Notes: generated by a model not told the origin, from the sequence alone. Shown: positions 54,465 through 63,499, counted from the stretch's first letter. The stretch: 64,000 nucleotides of DNA from Mariniphaga sp. (GCA_028702595.1 JAQVON010000005.1:29736-93735), one strand, 5' to 3'. A program made the numbers and translations.

Positions 54465-54905
54465 TTAATTTTTCTTTTCTTTCAAAATATCCCTGATCTC
54501 TGTAAGTAACGTTTCCTCTTTGGAAGGAGCTGGTGGTGGAGCAGGTTTCTCTGCTTCTTTTTTCTTAAGCTTATTGAAAGCCTTAATCACCATGAAAATG
54601 GACAGAGCAACAAGCAGGAAGTCGATTACTGTGTTAATGAAAGTTCCATAACGGATGGATACTTCTGCAATAGCTGGGGTGATTACTGTGTCGCCTTCCA
54701 TAATTGCAACCGTTGCTTGTTTTAAAACAACCCGCATGTTGTTGAAATCACGATACCCCAATAACAATCCGATAGGTGGCATGATTACATCGTTAACAAA
54801 CGAGGTGACAATTTTCCCAAAGGCGCCGCCAATAATCACGGCAACAGCCAGGTCGAGCACGTTACCTTTCATGGCAAAACTTTTGAATTCCTTTAGCATT
54901 CCCAT
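54465..54905 (-). CDS. mscL: large-conductance mechanosensitive channel MscL
   Basis: Homopentameric inner-membrane tension valve, 146 residues. The N-terminal amphipathic helix and TM1 read [20 protein letters not shown] then [22 protein letters not shown]2 is [20 protein letters not shown] near residue 90; a charged C-terminal bundle follows ([20 protein letters not shown]). Convergent with tsaC, with only 5 nt between stops. Confidence 0.96.
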   Translation of the reverse strand: MGMLKEFKSFAMKGNVLDLAVAVIIGGAFGKIVTSFVNDVIMPPIGLLLGYRDFNNMRVVLKQATVAIMEGDTVITPAIAEVSIRYGTFINTVIDFLLVALSIFMVIKAFNKLKKKEAEKPAPPPAPSKEETLLTEIRDILKEKKN

Positions 54906-55225
54906 AATAAATGATTTTAGTTAAAGTTTGTTTTAGTTCCCTCGCACCTAACAGGTATAACCATACCTGAGTAAAAAGGAATGGGAAATTTAAGGAATAT
55001 AATTCACATTCATCTCATTTTTTGTCATAGTTTTTTATGATCCCTGATTCTGATATATTGGTGTCAACCTGCGGATTGCTTGTATATCTTACTAATCCTG
55101 ACTCTACAACTATGGCTTTTCAGGCAGTAATGACGGAAGGATTTGCTGAACGTTACATTTTTGGTAGAACTTTTTGTGATTTAAACTGTCTGTTGAGGAA
55201 CAGCCGGGTATAATCCGGATGACTT
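54906..55225. other. 320-bp intergenic region between mscL and rimM
   Basis: Contains a perfect 7-bp hairpin CAGGTAT/ATACCTG at 54952-54969 near mscL and one short plus-strand ORF (55037-55213). I see no tRNA-like fold or clear promoter. Confidence 0.4.
55037..55213 (+). CDS. possible 58-residue ORF of unknown function
   Basis: Opens MIPDSDILVSTCGLLVYLTN and ends DLNCLLRNSRV with TAA. Composition is protein-like, but there is no good ribosome site and no family I recognise. It may be a remnant or chance frame. Confidence 0.15.
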   Translation: MIPDSDILVSTCGLLVYLTNPDSTTMAFQAVMTEGFAERYIFGRTFCDLNCLLRNSRV

Positions 55226-55753
55226 TCATTCAGTCAGCCCCTCAGGAAGTCGAAGCTGGATGATTTTATTTTTTTCGTCGAGGTTCATCAGGAAATCATT
55301 GTTATATGGAACCAGGATTTCTCTGTTTTTTGTATGAATTGTAAGAACAATATTTCCGGAATAGTCATCGATTGATTCGATCACACCAATCTCTTCAGAA
55401 AATTCATTGATAATCATGAAATTTAGAAATCGGTTGAATGAAGAGTCATCCGGTTTGTCAGTGATTTCGTGCAAATAAAGATACACCGGGTTGTTTACCA
55501 GCCGATTGGCATATTTCTCTGTCGTCACCCAATCGAAAGTTATCCGTGCTGAATGGGCTGATTTAAACCGGACACCCTCTTCAGCCAAAAAGAATGGTAC
55601 CAGGAGTCCATCGATTTCCAGAAAGAATCGATTGGTTTCAGCAACTGAATTTTCGAAATGTGGATCATATTCCAGTACCAGTTCACCGCGGATCCCATGG
55701 GTTTTCCGGATGAAACCAATTTTTTTGCAATCACTCTTTGGTATTGTTTCCAT
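55226..55753 (-). CDS. rimM: ribosome maturation factor RimM
   Basis: 16S processing factor that binds ribosomal protein S19, about 175 residues from ATG 55753 (METIPKSDCKKIGFIRKTHG). The N-terminal RimM domain has KTHGIRGELVLEYDPHFENS; the C-terminal PRC barrel has EFSEEIGVIESIDDYSGNIV and LVPYNNDFLMNLDEKNKII. It follows rpsP on the same strand, the usual order, but here a palindromic element and a terminator separate them. Confidence 0.93.
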   Translation of the reverse strand: METIPKSDCKKIGFIRKTHGIRGELVLEYDPHFENSVAETNRFFLEIDGLLVPFFLAEEGVRFKSAHSARITFDWVTTEKYANRLVNNPVYLYLHEITDKPDDSSFNRFLNFMIINEFSEEIGVIESIDDYSGNIVLTIHTKNREILVPYNNDFLMNLDEKNKIIQLRLPEGLTE

Positions 55754-55847
55754 GGTGTAAATATACATAAATCAAAGTATCGGTTGTTCAAACTGTTTGC
55801 GACTTTTATGGGTCTTTTGGAAATAGCCATTCCCTATGTTCCGGTAT

Positions 55848-55878
55848 AAAAAAAGCTGCCCCGGTATGGAGACAGCTT
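55848..55878 (-). terminator. intrinsic terminator between rpsP and rimM
   Basis: On the minus strand AAGCTG ... CAGCTT (plus 55853-55858 and 55873-55878) is followed directly by seven T residues. It would end rpsP transcripts before rimM. Confidence 0.7.
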
Positions 55879-55906
55879 ATTATTGTGTATAAAAAACTTT
55901 TGATTA

Positions 55907-56067
55907 AGAGACTGTTTTAAATTTATCCATTTATTCTATTTTTCGTCTTTTTCACTCATACTACTGCAAAATTTCCTTACATAGCTATGGCTATTCGCGT
56001 CAATTTTGCCTTATCTGAGCAAAAAACAGATTAAAATATTTCTAAAAACAAGATCAAAACAATCTCT
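55907..56067. mobile_element. palindromic MITE-like element, copy B
   Basis: A 161-bp copy with ends AGAGACTGTTTT and AAAACAATCTCT, centred on CATAGCTATGGCTATT at 55980-55995. On the minus strand its first two bases form the last two bases of the rpsP stop codon TAG, so the element abuts the coding sequence. Confidence 0.85.
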
Positions 56068-56692
56068 AAGATTCTGCGCCCTGTTCTTTTGGTGCTTCTT
56101 CGTTTTCAGCCGGCTTTTCTTCCACTGCTTCTTTTGCTTCATCTACAGTAGATTCTTCTACTGCATTTACACTTTCTTCTACTGCATCTACAGCTTCTTC
56201 TTCAGCTTTAGCAGCAGCAGCTTCGGCAGCCAGTTCCGCATTTTTTGCTGCAATGGCAGCTTCCTTAGCTTCACGTAGTTTGGTTTCAGCTTCTAACTGT
56301 TTTTTGACAGCTGCATTCTCCTCACCGGCCAGGCGGTCACGCTTAGCCTGTATCTGAGCATCTTTTTCAGTCAGCCATTTTTCCAGTTTTTTTTCAGCTT
56401 CCTCTTCCGTGAAAGCTCCTTTTTTAACTCCACCCATCAGGTGTTTTTTGTAGAGAACTCCCTTGTAAGACAAAATTGCCTTCATGGTTTCGGTAGGTTG
56501 GGCGCCTTTTACAAGCCAGTCGTAAGCTTTGTCAAAATCGAGATCTATCGTAGCAGGATTTGTATTCGGATTATACGAGCCAATCCGTTCAATGTACCTG
56601 CCATCTCGTGGCGCCCTGCTATCAGCTACCACAATGTGGTAGTAAGCATAACGTTTGCGGCCGTGCCGCGCTAATCTCATTTTTACTGGCAT
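56066..56692 (-). CDS. rpsP: 30S ribosomal protein S16 with long C-terminal extension
   Basis: Small-subunit ribosomal protein, about 208 residues from ATG 56692 ([20 protein letters not shown]). The conserved S16 core fills the first ~85 residues ([40 protein letters not shown]). The remaining ~120 residues are a charged, Ala/Glu-rich, probably helical tail ([40 protein letters not shown]). Such tails are known in Bacteroidota S16, but this end coincides with an inserted repeat that supplies part of the stop codon, so the exact C-terminus may have been altered. Confidence 0.95.
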   Translation of the reverse strand: MPVKMRLARHGRKRYAYYHIVVADSRAPRDGRYIERIGSYNPNTNPATIDLDFDKAYDWLVKGAQPTETMKAILSYKGVLYKKHLMGGVKKGAFTEEEAEKKLEKWLTEKDAQIQAKRDRLAGEENAAVKKQLEAETKLREAKEAAIAAKNAELAAEAAAAKAEEEAVDAVEESVNAVEESTVDEAKEAVEEKPAENEEAPKEQGAES

Positions 56693-56723
56693 AATGCTAT
56701 CATACTTTTTTAAAATGTGGGCG

Positions 56724-56731
56724 CAAAGATA
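56724..56731 (-). promoter_or_regulatory. -7 promoter element of rpsP
   Basis: Minus-strand TATCTTTG, 31 nt before the ATG at 56692. It lies inside the longer ORF-track reading frame, supporting the shorter start. Confidence 0.5.
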
Positions 56732-56881
56732 GCATAAAAATCTGTTCAAGAAATGGATGTGAAGAATTTTTTACTTCTATTTAGGAATTAATCCATGTAA
56801 AAATGGATACCGGACGGTTAGACGATTGATGGTTGAAACGGGAGCTTATTTTTTAACAATTTTTATTACGTGTTCTCCTGC

Positions 56882-58330
56882 CTACAAAGGTTCTTTGGTT
56901 GCCAGTTCTTCATTATAAAACAATTTTTTCTCATGAGTAATACCCCAATATTGAATCAACCTGGCCCGGTTTTCAGATTCTTTGTAATCGAATGTATTAG
57001 CCCACGACATGACAAAACAATCTTTTGGAATGGGAACAATACTGTCATTTGATACTGCCATTTTTTGCAGAGCATCTCTTTCACACCGGTTTTTATTTAT
57101 TCCGTCCAAATCAACTAATGAATACATCAACAGGATGGTTGCCAGGAAAGCTGTATAGTATTTTTTACTTTTCCCGTTTAATTGTTGAAGGACATAGTAT
57201 GCTGTCAAACCGAAATAATATATGAGTGCGGCGGTTATGGGCATAAAAGTGTCGTAACGGATTATTCTGGTCCGGTATGGTCGATATCCTCCCAAAGGTA
57301 ACAGTAGAATGAAAATCAGAGCAAAAATTCCTATCCACCTAATGCAGTGGATCAGCTTTGTCCCCTCAGGTGATCTCTGTTTTTTTATGAAGTAAATATT
57401 TATCCCAATAATCAGCAGCAGGAAAGGAAAACCCAGGGAATGAAATAATTGTGAAAATAACCCATAAGGGAGTCTGGAATATCTTTCAGCTATGGGTATT
57501 GTATCGGTTTGGTAGTTGGAATCATAAAATGTGCCTAAAAAGAGGGAATACAAACTCATCATAGTCAATGGAACCAGCAAGATGTAAAATGATAATGGAA
57601 TATTTTTCAAAAATGGAATGATCCCTTTTTTCTTATAGGTGAAAAAGTAATTTATAAAAATGAGAAAAGAGGCAATTATAGATATGGCAGGAATTAAAGG
57701 TCCACTGAATGGTAAAATAACAATGAGAGGAGTAAGAGTAAAATAATGAATAGTTCTGAATTTCCTGTTATTCATGATATTATGAAAGAAGGGTAAAAAG
57801 AAGAGCATGAATAAAACGAGAGGTAAAGCATAGAAGAAGGTGTAGGCGATTGACTTGTCAACGATACCCATCCTGCTCCAATAGCCATAAACCTGAAACA
57901 ACGGAATAATAAGAGCGCTGCTCAGAATGAATTTTTTATGAAACAGGTGGTTTGACCCACTGATCAGGGCCGCTATGACATAAATGAATAGTGCCTGGAC
58001 GACAATTTTTAGAAGTGCACAGGCTAAATACACAGAAGAAACAGGATCTGTGAATGTTTGAAGCCAGAGGGGGACATTTTTAAAGTACTTTGAAAGCATG
58101 AAATGGGAGAAAAACCGGTTGGGATTGACATGTTTCTCTCCGGTTTTCAGAGCCTGCCATCCCAGTGGATCATCGAAGATTTGTTCGATTATTTCATTCG
58201 GCAACACTCCTCCGTCGATATCCCCATACAAGGGTGAATGATAGTATTGTATGAAGGAAAAAATAAGATGACTGGCAATGAATAGGATCATTGCTATGAA
58301 AAGATGGTGTTCTGTTTTTTTTGATTGCAT
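56882..58330 (-). CDS. polytopic membrane protein of unknown function
   Basis: A 482-residue protein with about ten to twelve hydrophobic helices, such as HLFIAMILFIASHLIFSFIQ at the N-terminus, VVQALFIYVIAALISG near 110 and LVLFMLFFLPFF near 170. A loop after TM1 reads SPLYGDIDGGVLPNEIIEQI. The layout recalls GT-C glycosyltransferases or polysaccharide polymerases, but I find no decisive motif. The C-terminus is a soluble stretch (PIPKDCFVMSWANTFDYKES). Monocistronic. Confidence 0.65.
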   Translation of the reverse strand: MQSKKTEHHLFIAMILFIASHLIFSFIQYYHSPLYGDIDGGVLPNEIIEQIFDDPLGWQALKTGEKHVNPNRFFSHFMLSKYFKNVPLWLQTFTDPVSSVYLACALLKIVVQALFIYVIAALISGSNHLFHKKFILSSALIIPLFQVYGYWSRMGIVDKSIAYTFFYALPLVLFMLFFLPFFHNIMNNRKFRTIHYFTLTPLIVILPFSGPLIPAISIIASFLIFINYFFTYKKKGIIPFLKNIPLSFYILLVPLTMMSLYSLFLGTFYDSNYQTDTIPIAERYSRLPYGLFSQLFHSLGFPFLLLIIGINIYFIKKQRSPEGTKLIHCIRWIGIFALIFILLLPLGGYRPYRTRIIRYDTFMPITAALIYYFGLTAYYVLQQLNGKSKKYYTAFLATILLMYSLVDLDGINKNRCERDALQKMAVSNDSIVPIPKDCFVMSWANTFDYKESENRARLIQYWGITHEKKLFYNEELATKEPL

Positions 58331-58483
58331 CCTGATTAAATGGTTTGATCTCTAAGATATTCACCTCACTTCATTGTCTGCTTAAAAGGTGTTTCCCTCG
58401 TTATAATTGTTTATTTCTAAAGTATTCGACAGCATTCGCAAGCGTATTTCGGCAGCATTTGTCATTTATTAATTATGCACGTT

Positions 58484-59038
58484 TCATTTTATACGATTTG
58501 GATTTTTTTTCACAAAATCGTTCCAGTTTTTGTATTCGTTATTTTTTTGTGGTTTATCCATCTGGATAAAATGGCAAATGGCTACCGCCACAGCGTCGGT
58601 GGCATCCAGTGCCTGGTCGAGGTCAGTCAGGTTGTAAACTTTTTGTAAAAAGTACTTCACCTGTTCTTTGGAGGCTCTGCCCATACCGGTGATTGCCTGT
58701 TTTACCAGCAGGGGAGCATATTCCTGAATAGGCACTGAATAGTGAAGTGCTGCTGCCATAATTACTCCTTGTCCGCGTCCTAGTTTCAGCATGGACTGCA
58801 CATTTTTACCATAAAAAGGAGCTTCAATAGCCATCACATCGGGTCGGTATTCATCGATGAGGTGCAATGCCCGTTCGTGCAGGTGTTTCAATCGTTGGTA
58901 ATGATCATCAAACTTCCCCGGAACCATGGTTCCCATATGTATGATCACCGGATGGTTATTCCTGATTTCAATCAATCCATAACCGGTAACCGTTGTTCCA
59001 GGGTCGATGCCCAATATTTTTAGTGGTTTTTTATTCAT
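58484..59038 (-). CDS. ruvC: crossover junction endodeoxyribonuclease RuvC
   Basis: Holliday junction resolvase, about 184 residues from ATG 59038 (MNKKPLKILGIDPGTTVTGY). The four acidic residues of the RNase H-like active site are seen in GIDPGTT, in AIEAPFYGKNVQ, and in the DATDAVAVAICH pair near residue 145. KLGRGQGVIMAAAL and YAPLLVKQAITGMGRASKEQ complete the family pattern. It begins one nucleotide after the DMT transporter stop, so it is probably translated by coupling. Confidence 0.94.
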   Translation of the reverse strand: MNKKPLKILGIDPGTTVTGYGLIEIRNNHPVIIHMGTMVPGKFDDHYQRLKHLHERALHLIDEYRPDVMAIEAPFYGKNVQSMLKLGRGQGVIMAAALHYSVPIQEYAPLLVKQAITGMGRASKEQVKYFLQKVYNLTDLDQALDATDAVAVAICHFIQMDKPQKNNEYKNWNDFVKKNPNRIK

Positions 59039-59039
59039 T

Positions 59040-59927
59040 TCAGCTTTTGTTCCTTTCATCGAGCCGTTGTGTTAAAATGCCGGCAACGATTAAAATCAAT
59101 CCGATAAAGGTAGTGATGAATAGGGTTTCTTTCAAAATAAAACGAATGAAAATGAGAGATAGAAAGGGAGTGAGAAAAACTAAATTTCCAATTTTTGCAT
59201 TGTTGACACTCCATTTCATGGCATTCATCCAGAAAATGTAAGTAATGCCTATTTCGAAAACACCAATATAGATGGCAGCCATCATTCCGATTCCCGGCTT
59301 GATCCTAAAGTCGGAGAATAGCCAGACTGCTACTGCCAGAAAAATTAGTCCGATGAGAAAGCTGAGAAAGAGTTTCACTACGCTGTCTCTGTTATCGCGT
59401 ACATTCAGGATCCAGTATAATGCCCAGATAACGGAACTGCCCACTGCCAGAATTACTCCGGTAAGGTCTGTGTCCTGAAATCCGTTTACTCCTCCCTGTG
59501 AAGAGATGGTTACCATGCCGGCAAAACTGATAAAAAGACCGACAATGCTCCATTTCCCGATCTTTTGGCCCAGCAGGGGTACTGAAAGCAGGCTTAGCAC
59601 AACCGGCCATACCATATTTAGTGGCTGGGCCAACTGGGCAGGTAACAGGGAATAAGCTTTGAAGAGAATCAGGTAATAGATCAGCGGATTGAAAAATCCC
59701 AGGAGCATAGAGTAAAGCCACTGACCGGATGACTGGCTCACAATCTGTTTTGTTTTGCCCTGAAATGTAAGAATAGCGAAGAGGACTACAACGGATGTGG
59801 CAGATGCAAAAAAGATGAGCTGGATGTGATCCAGTTCATTTAGTCCTATTTTAAAGGCGGTCGCAACAGTAGACCACAGCAGAACCGATAATCCGGCGAA
59901 CAGGTATGCCCGGTTAGTTGATTTCAT
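59040..59927 (-). CDS. EamA/DMT-family transporter
   Basis: Inner-membrane drug/metabolite transporter with ten helices in two EamA repeats, about 295 residues from ATG 59927 (MKSTNRAYLFAGLSVLLWST). First repeat: VATAFKIGLNELDHIQLIFF; boundary: SLLPAQLAQPLNMVWPVVLS; second repeat: SSVIWALYWILNVRDNRDSV, ending ILIVAGILTQRL. The substrate is unknown. It overlaps the TPR gene upstream by 14 nt and adjoins ruvC downstream. Confidence 0.88.
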   Translation of the reverse strand: MKSTNRAYLFAGLSVLLWSTVATAFKIGLNELDHIQLIFFASATSVVVLFAILTFQGKTKQIVSQSSGQWLYSMLLGFFNPLIYYLILFKAYSLLPAQLAQPLNMVWPVVLSLLSVPLLGQKIGKWSIVGLFISFAGMVTISSQGGVNGFQDTDLTGVILAVGSSVIWALYWILNVRDNRDSVVKLFLSFLIGLIFLAVAVWLFSDFRIKPGIGMMAAIYIGVFEIGITYIFWMNAMKWSVNNAKIGNLVFLTPFLSLIFIRFILKETLFITTFIGLILIVAGILTQRLDERNKS

Positions 59928-61803
59928 CTGGAATGACAATTCCACGAAAGAACGGTTCTTCTTTTAACTCCTGGGAATCAGGATAAGCTTCGCGGAGTTC
60001 TCTGAATTTATCCCTGGACTCTTCAGTGAAAACACTTCCCGGATGTTTGGTCAGCATTTCCCGGTAGAGTTCTTTGGCTTTCTCTTTTTCATCCAGGTGA
60101 TAGTTATAAAGTTCAGCCAGCATGAAAAGGGCATCGTCGGCCAGGAGACCGGAATGATAGTTCTCGGTAATTTCCCGAAGGTATCCGGCAGCCTGTGTGT
60201 AGTTGTTTTGGTCTATTGCAATTTTCGCTTTCCGGAAAAGAATTTTATCGGTTAGTGAGTGAGATGGAAAAGCTTCTGCTATGGAATCGAGTGTTGCCAT
60301 AGCTTTGGTGTCCTGGTTTCTGAAGAATAGATAATCGGCCCGGGCAAACAATTCCAAAGGAATGGCGGTTGTATCCAGGTTCAGGTTATTTCCAATAAGC
60401 ATGGAAAGTTCCAGAGCATCATTGGCTGTGAGTTTTGATGTACTTGCCTTCAGAACGTCGAGTTGAGCTTTAGCCCAGCTAAAATTTCCCATAAAGTATG
60501 CCAGTTTTGCTTTTTTAAGTTTTACCTCATCGCCCAGCGCATTGTTTTTGTTTACATCAATGGCCTGGGAGTATAGCAAGGTCGCTTCCCACTGATCGCC
60601 GGAGTACAGGTAAATATCAGCCAATCCCGTTTTCAGCATGCCCGTTTCTTCGGCCCGGAGCCTGGGGATTGTGAGGCTTTTTTCCAGCAAATCAATTGCT
60701 TTCTCCGGATCATTCAGATAAAATGTCAACAGATGGGCATAATCTAATCTTAGGCTGATTGTGCCTTCATGCATTCCCAACATTTCCAGACTTTGTTCGA
60801 ATTGGCCAGCCAGTAACTGACCCTCTGAAGGATTATCCTGATCCATGTTTGTAAAATGCAGAAAGGATGCATGAACATTCTTTACATACGCCTGCATGAA
60901 AAAAGGTGAGTTTTCTCCTTTTTCAACCAGGTAATGGAAAGCACGTTTTGCATCATCGTACATTTCATTGTTCAGGGCAATTTGTCCCAGTTGGAATATT
61001 TGAGGATCCTCCTCCCCGGTTCTGCGATCGAGGGCGATTAGTTGCCTGAGTGCCCCGGCAAACTGTTTTTCCTGGAGAAAAAACCAGATAAGCAGTCGGT
61101 TATATCCTGTGATGTTTGGTTCTGCCTGGACGCGTTTAAGAACCTGCTTGCGAAACTCATCGCGTAATTCATTATCCACATCGATGCGTAATGCAGAGGC
61201 AAGGGTACTTTCTACCCGTCGCAGATGTTTTTCATCCTGGCGTATTAAATGGAGGTATTCTTCCATCATCTGTTCATAATCATGTAAATACAAATAGATC
61301 CGGGCCAGTTCATAATTAAACTGTTCCTGTGGAATCACTTCTCTTCCCTTTAGGTAAACCTTTTTTGCCCATTCGTATTCCTGCCAGTTTACAAAAGCAG
61401 AAGCCGCAGTCAGGTAGTTCCCTTTGTTTGCCGGAATCAACTGAATGGCCTCTTCATATTTTTTTTCAGCTTCTTTATCTTTTTTTTGTGCTTTTAATAA
61501 ATACCCGTAATGGATGATGAAATCAACATGTGAACGTCGTTTTTTTAATTCATTTTTTATTTGTTCTTCAGCTTCCTCAAATTGTTGAAGTTCAATCATG
61601 GATTGAATGTAAAGTCTGAAATAATTGCTGTTTTTCGACAGGTTATAAACCTCCAGCAACAGTGGAGCAGCTTTCTCATATTCGGCTGCACTATAATAGG
61701 CATTGGCCAGTCGTGAGGTAGTTTGAATTTCATTTTGCGGGGTTTGTCCCTGCGCTGCAAATAAACTACAGATTAGAAATATGATAAATAAAAATTGTTT
61801 CAT
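59914..61803 (-). CDS. TPR-repeat secreted/periplasmic protein
   Basis: A 629-residue protein with signal peptide (FLFIIFLICSLFAAQ) and many tetratricopeptide units along its length, for example ANAYYSAAEYEKAAPLLLEV near 31, GYLLKAQKKDKEAEKKYEEA, LADIYLYSGDQWEATLLYSQ and ALFMLAELYNYHLDEKEKAK near 565. The last part resembles the BamD/YbgF-type TPR pattern (YREMLTKHPGSVFTEESRDK). It is the first gene of the TPR-DMT-ruvC operon. The role is probably scaffold or assembly; no partner is visible. Confidence 0.85.
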   Translation of the reverse strand: MKQFLFIIFLICSLFAAQGQTPQNEIQTTSRLANAYYSAAEYEKAAPLLLEVYNLSKNSNYFRLYIQSMIELQQFEEAEEQIKNELKKRRSHVDFIIHYGYLLKAQKKDKEAEKKYEEAIQLIPANKGNYLTAASAFVNWQEYEWAKKVYLKGREVIPQEQFNYELARIYLYLHDYEQMMEEYLHLIRQDEKHLRRVESTLASALRIDVDNELRDEFRKQVLKRVQAEPNITGYNRLLIWFFLQEKQFAGALRQLIALDRRTGEEDPQIFQLGQIALNNEMYDDAKRAFHYLVEKGENSPFFMQAYVKNVHASFLHFTNMDQDNPSEGQLLAGQFEQSLEMLGMHEGTISLRLDYAHLLTFYLNDPEKAIDLLEKSLTIPRLRAEETGMLKTGLADIYLYSGDQWEATLLYSQAIDVNKNNALGDEVKLKKAKLAYFMGNFSWAKAQLDVLKASTSKLTANDALELSMLIGNNLNLDTTAIPLELFARADYLFFRNQDTKAMATLDSIAEAFPSHSLTDKILFRKAKIAIDQNNYTQAAGYLREITENYHSGLLADDALFMLAELYNYHLDEKEKAKELYREMLTKHPGSVFTEESRDKFRELREAYPDSQELKEEPFFRGIVIPDEIN

Positions 61804-61816
61804 GGATGCAATACTA

Positions 61817-61824
61817 CAAAAATA
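61817..61824 (-). promoter_or_regulatory. -7 promoter element of the TPR-DMT-ruvC operon
   Basis: Minus-strand TATTTTTG, 14 nt before the ATG at 61803, in the divergent region shared with lipA. Confidence 0.4.
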
Positions 61825-61858
61825 ACTTGAAATCCAGAATCTGCTTTTCTTATGATAT

Positions 61859-61888
61859 TTTGGTATTTGACTTTAAAATTTAATTTTG
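61859..61888 (+). promoter_or_regulatory. lipA promoter (-33 and -7)
   Basis: TTTG at 61859-61862, 18 nt, then TAATTTTG at 61881-61888: a good Bacteroidota promoter. The predicted start of transcription falls past the ATG at 61890, so it favours translation from ATG 61908. Confidence 0.6.
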
Positions 61889-61907
61889 CATGGAAAAGTG
61901 TAAAGAG

Positions 61908-62771
61908 ATGTCACACGACTTAAGCGATCGGCAGCGTTTGCCGCGATGGATGAAGATGAATATGCCCAAAGGGGAGAAGTATTCACAGGTTAAGAACCTG
62001 GTTGAAAAGCATGGTTTGCATACGATTTGTGCCAGTGGCAATTGTCCTAATATGGGTGAATGCTGGAACCGGGGAACAGCAACATTTATGATTCTGGGGG
62101 ATATTTGCACCCGCAATTGTAAATTTTGTGCCGTAAAAGGAGGGAAACCACTTCCTCCTGATCCGGATGAGCCGGCTAAGCTTGCTGAATCGGTGCGTAT
62201 CATGGAGTTGAAGCATTGTGTAATTACATCGGTTGACCGGGATGACCTGGATGATCAGGGGGCAGGGATATGGGCAAGGACTATTCTGGAAGTGAAACGT
62301 GTAAACCCGGGGATTCGCATGGAAGTACTTATTCCTGATTTCAGGGGAGAAAAAGAACTGATCAGACAGGTCATTGATGCCGGTCCTGATGTAATCTCCC
62401 ATAACCTGGAAACAGTGGAGCGGCTTACACCGGTCATTCGTTCAGCAGCAAAATACCGCAGAAGCCTCGAAGTATTAAGTTTTATTGCTCAAAACTTTCC
62501 TATTGCCAAGTCAGGAATCATGCTGGGTCTCGGGGAAAAATATGAAGAAGTACTGCAAACTATGGATGACCTGCTTCTTGCGGGTTGCAAGGTGATGACC
62601 ATTGGACAATATCTGGCTCCTACGGCTGGTCATCTGCCGGTGGCTGAGTATATAAAGCCTGAACAGTTTGATGCATACCGGAAAATTGGTCTGGAAAAAG
62701 GTTTTTCATTTGTGGAAAGTTCCCCATTGGTGAGAAGTTCTTACAGGGCCGAAGAACATGTGAAAGCCTGA
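61908..62771 (+). CDS. lipA: lipoyl synthase
   Basis: Radical-SAM enzyme that inserts two sulfur atoms into octanoyl groups, about 287 residues from ATG 61908. The auxiliary 4Fe-4S cluster cysteines are in CASGNCPNMGEC (C-x4-C-x5-C) near residue 42; the radical-SAM CxxxCxxC is CTRNCKFC near 67. The C-terminal RSSYRAEE gives the conserved serine ligand. A longer start at 61890 adds MEKCKE but lies too close to the promoter. Monocistronic, followed by a palindromic element 21 nt past the stop. Confidence 0.95.
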   Translation: MSHDLSDRQRLPRWMKMNMPKGEKYSQVKNLVEKHGLHTICASGNCPNMGECWNRGTATFMILGDICTRNCKFCAVKGGKPLPPDPDEPAKLAESVRIMELKHCVITSVDRDDLDDQGAGIWARTILEVKRVNPGIRMEVLIPDFRGEKELIRQVIDAGPDVISHNLETVERLTPVIRSAAKYRRSLEVLSFIAQNFPIAKSGIMLGLGEKYEEVLQTMDDLLLAGCKVMTIGQYLAPTAGHLPVAEYIKPEQFDAYRKIGLEKGFSFVESSPLVRSSYRAEEHVKA

Positions 62772-62792
62772 AATTTTCCTACAGGTTGTTTC

Positions 62793-62954
62793 AGAGACTG
62801 TTTTAAATTTATCCATTTATTCTATTTTGCGTCTTTTTCACTCATACTGCTGCAAAATTTCCTTAAATAGCCATGGCTATTCGCGTCCATTTTGCCTTGT
62901 CTGAGCAAAAAACAGATCAAAATATTTCTAAAAAACAAAATCAAAACAGTCTCT
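62793..62954. mobile_element. palindromic MITE-like element, copy C
   Basis: A 162-bp copy whose ends AGAGACTGTTTT and AAAACAGTCTCT are perfect inverted repeats. A 16-bp perfect palindrome AATAGCCATGGCTATT at 62866-62881 has its centre at 62873.5, the exact midpoint of the element. The arms pair imperfectly along much of their length. It starts 21 nt after the lipA stop. Confidence 0.88.
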
Positions 62955-63103
62955 CATTTTTTTTCATTTGGAGTATTTTGCCCAAAGTTTATTAGAGATG
63001 ACCCGGATTGCCACAGAGAATATGAATTTGGGTAGTTGATTTAGGGATATTGGTTTTCAATAAATAGCTGAATTTTAAGATACAGAATATTTTTATTTCC
63101 TTC

Positions 63104-63134
63104 TTGGTTTGTTTAAAAACAATATTTATCTTTG
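63104..63134 (+). promoter_or_regulatory. rpmE2 promoter
   Basis: TTG at 63104-63106, 20 nt, then TATCTTTG at 63127-63134. It implies a leader of about 70 nt before the ribosomal protein gene. Confidence 0.5.
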
Positions 63135-63150
63135 CAGGCCTTAATTTAAA

Positions 63151-63201
63151 ATGAACAACGGGTGGATTGCAGCTTTGGAATGCAACCATTCAGCAAATTA
63201 A
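63151..63201 (+). promoter_or_regulatory. rpmE2 leader with hairpin and possible 16-codon upstream ORF
   Basis: The leader folds as TGGATTGCA (63163-63171) with TGCAACCA (63181-63188), one A bulged, 9-nt loop. An ATG at 63151 opens a 16-codon frame (MNNGWIAALECNHSAN) with TAA at 63199-63201, 12 nt before rpmE2. Either may be an autoregulatory device or chance. Confidence 0.35.
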
Positions 63202-63213
63202 AATCAGAGAAAA

Positions 63214-63477
63214 ATGAAGAAAGGAATACATCCGGAAAATTACAGATTAGTTGCCTTCAGGGATATGTCCAACGGGGAAACTTTTCTTACCAAGTCAACA
63301 GTGGAAACAAAAGAAACTGTAGAAATTGACGGAACAGATTATCCATTGTATAAGCTTGAAATTTCCAACACTTCTCATCCGTTTTATACCGGTAAGGTGA
63401 AACTGGTTGATACTGCTGGTCGTGTGGATAAATTCATGAGCCGCTATGGAAAACATATGGAAAAAAGAAAAAAGTAA
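63214..63477 (+). CDS. rpmE2: 50S ribosomal protein L31, type B (zinc-free)
   Basis: Large-subunit protein of 87 residues, with KKGIHPENYRLVAFRDMSNG at the start and ISNTSHPFYTGKVKLVDTAG in the middle, typical of type B L31. The CxxC zinc ligands of type A are absent; the protein has no cysteine. It is monocistronic, with a leader hairpin upstream and a strong terminator downstream. Confidence 0.95.
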   Translation: MKKGIHPENYRLVAFRDMSNGETFLTKSTVETKETVEIDGTDYPLYKLEISNTSHPFYTGKVKLVDTAGRVDKFMSRYGKHMEKRKK

Positions 63478-63499
63478 ATCAGGAAACTGATTCTGCATA

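Noticed and set aside
58345-58569. 74-codon plus-strand ORF
   Set aside because: Phe/Ser-rich translation partly antisense to ruvC with no family resemblance; the 153-bp gap there holds nothing else I can support.
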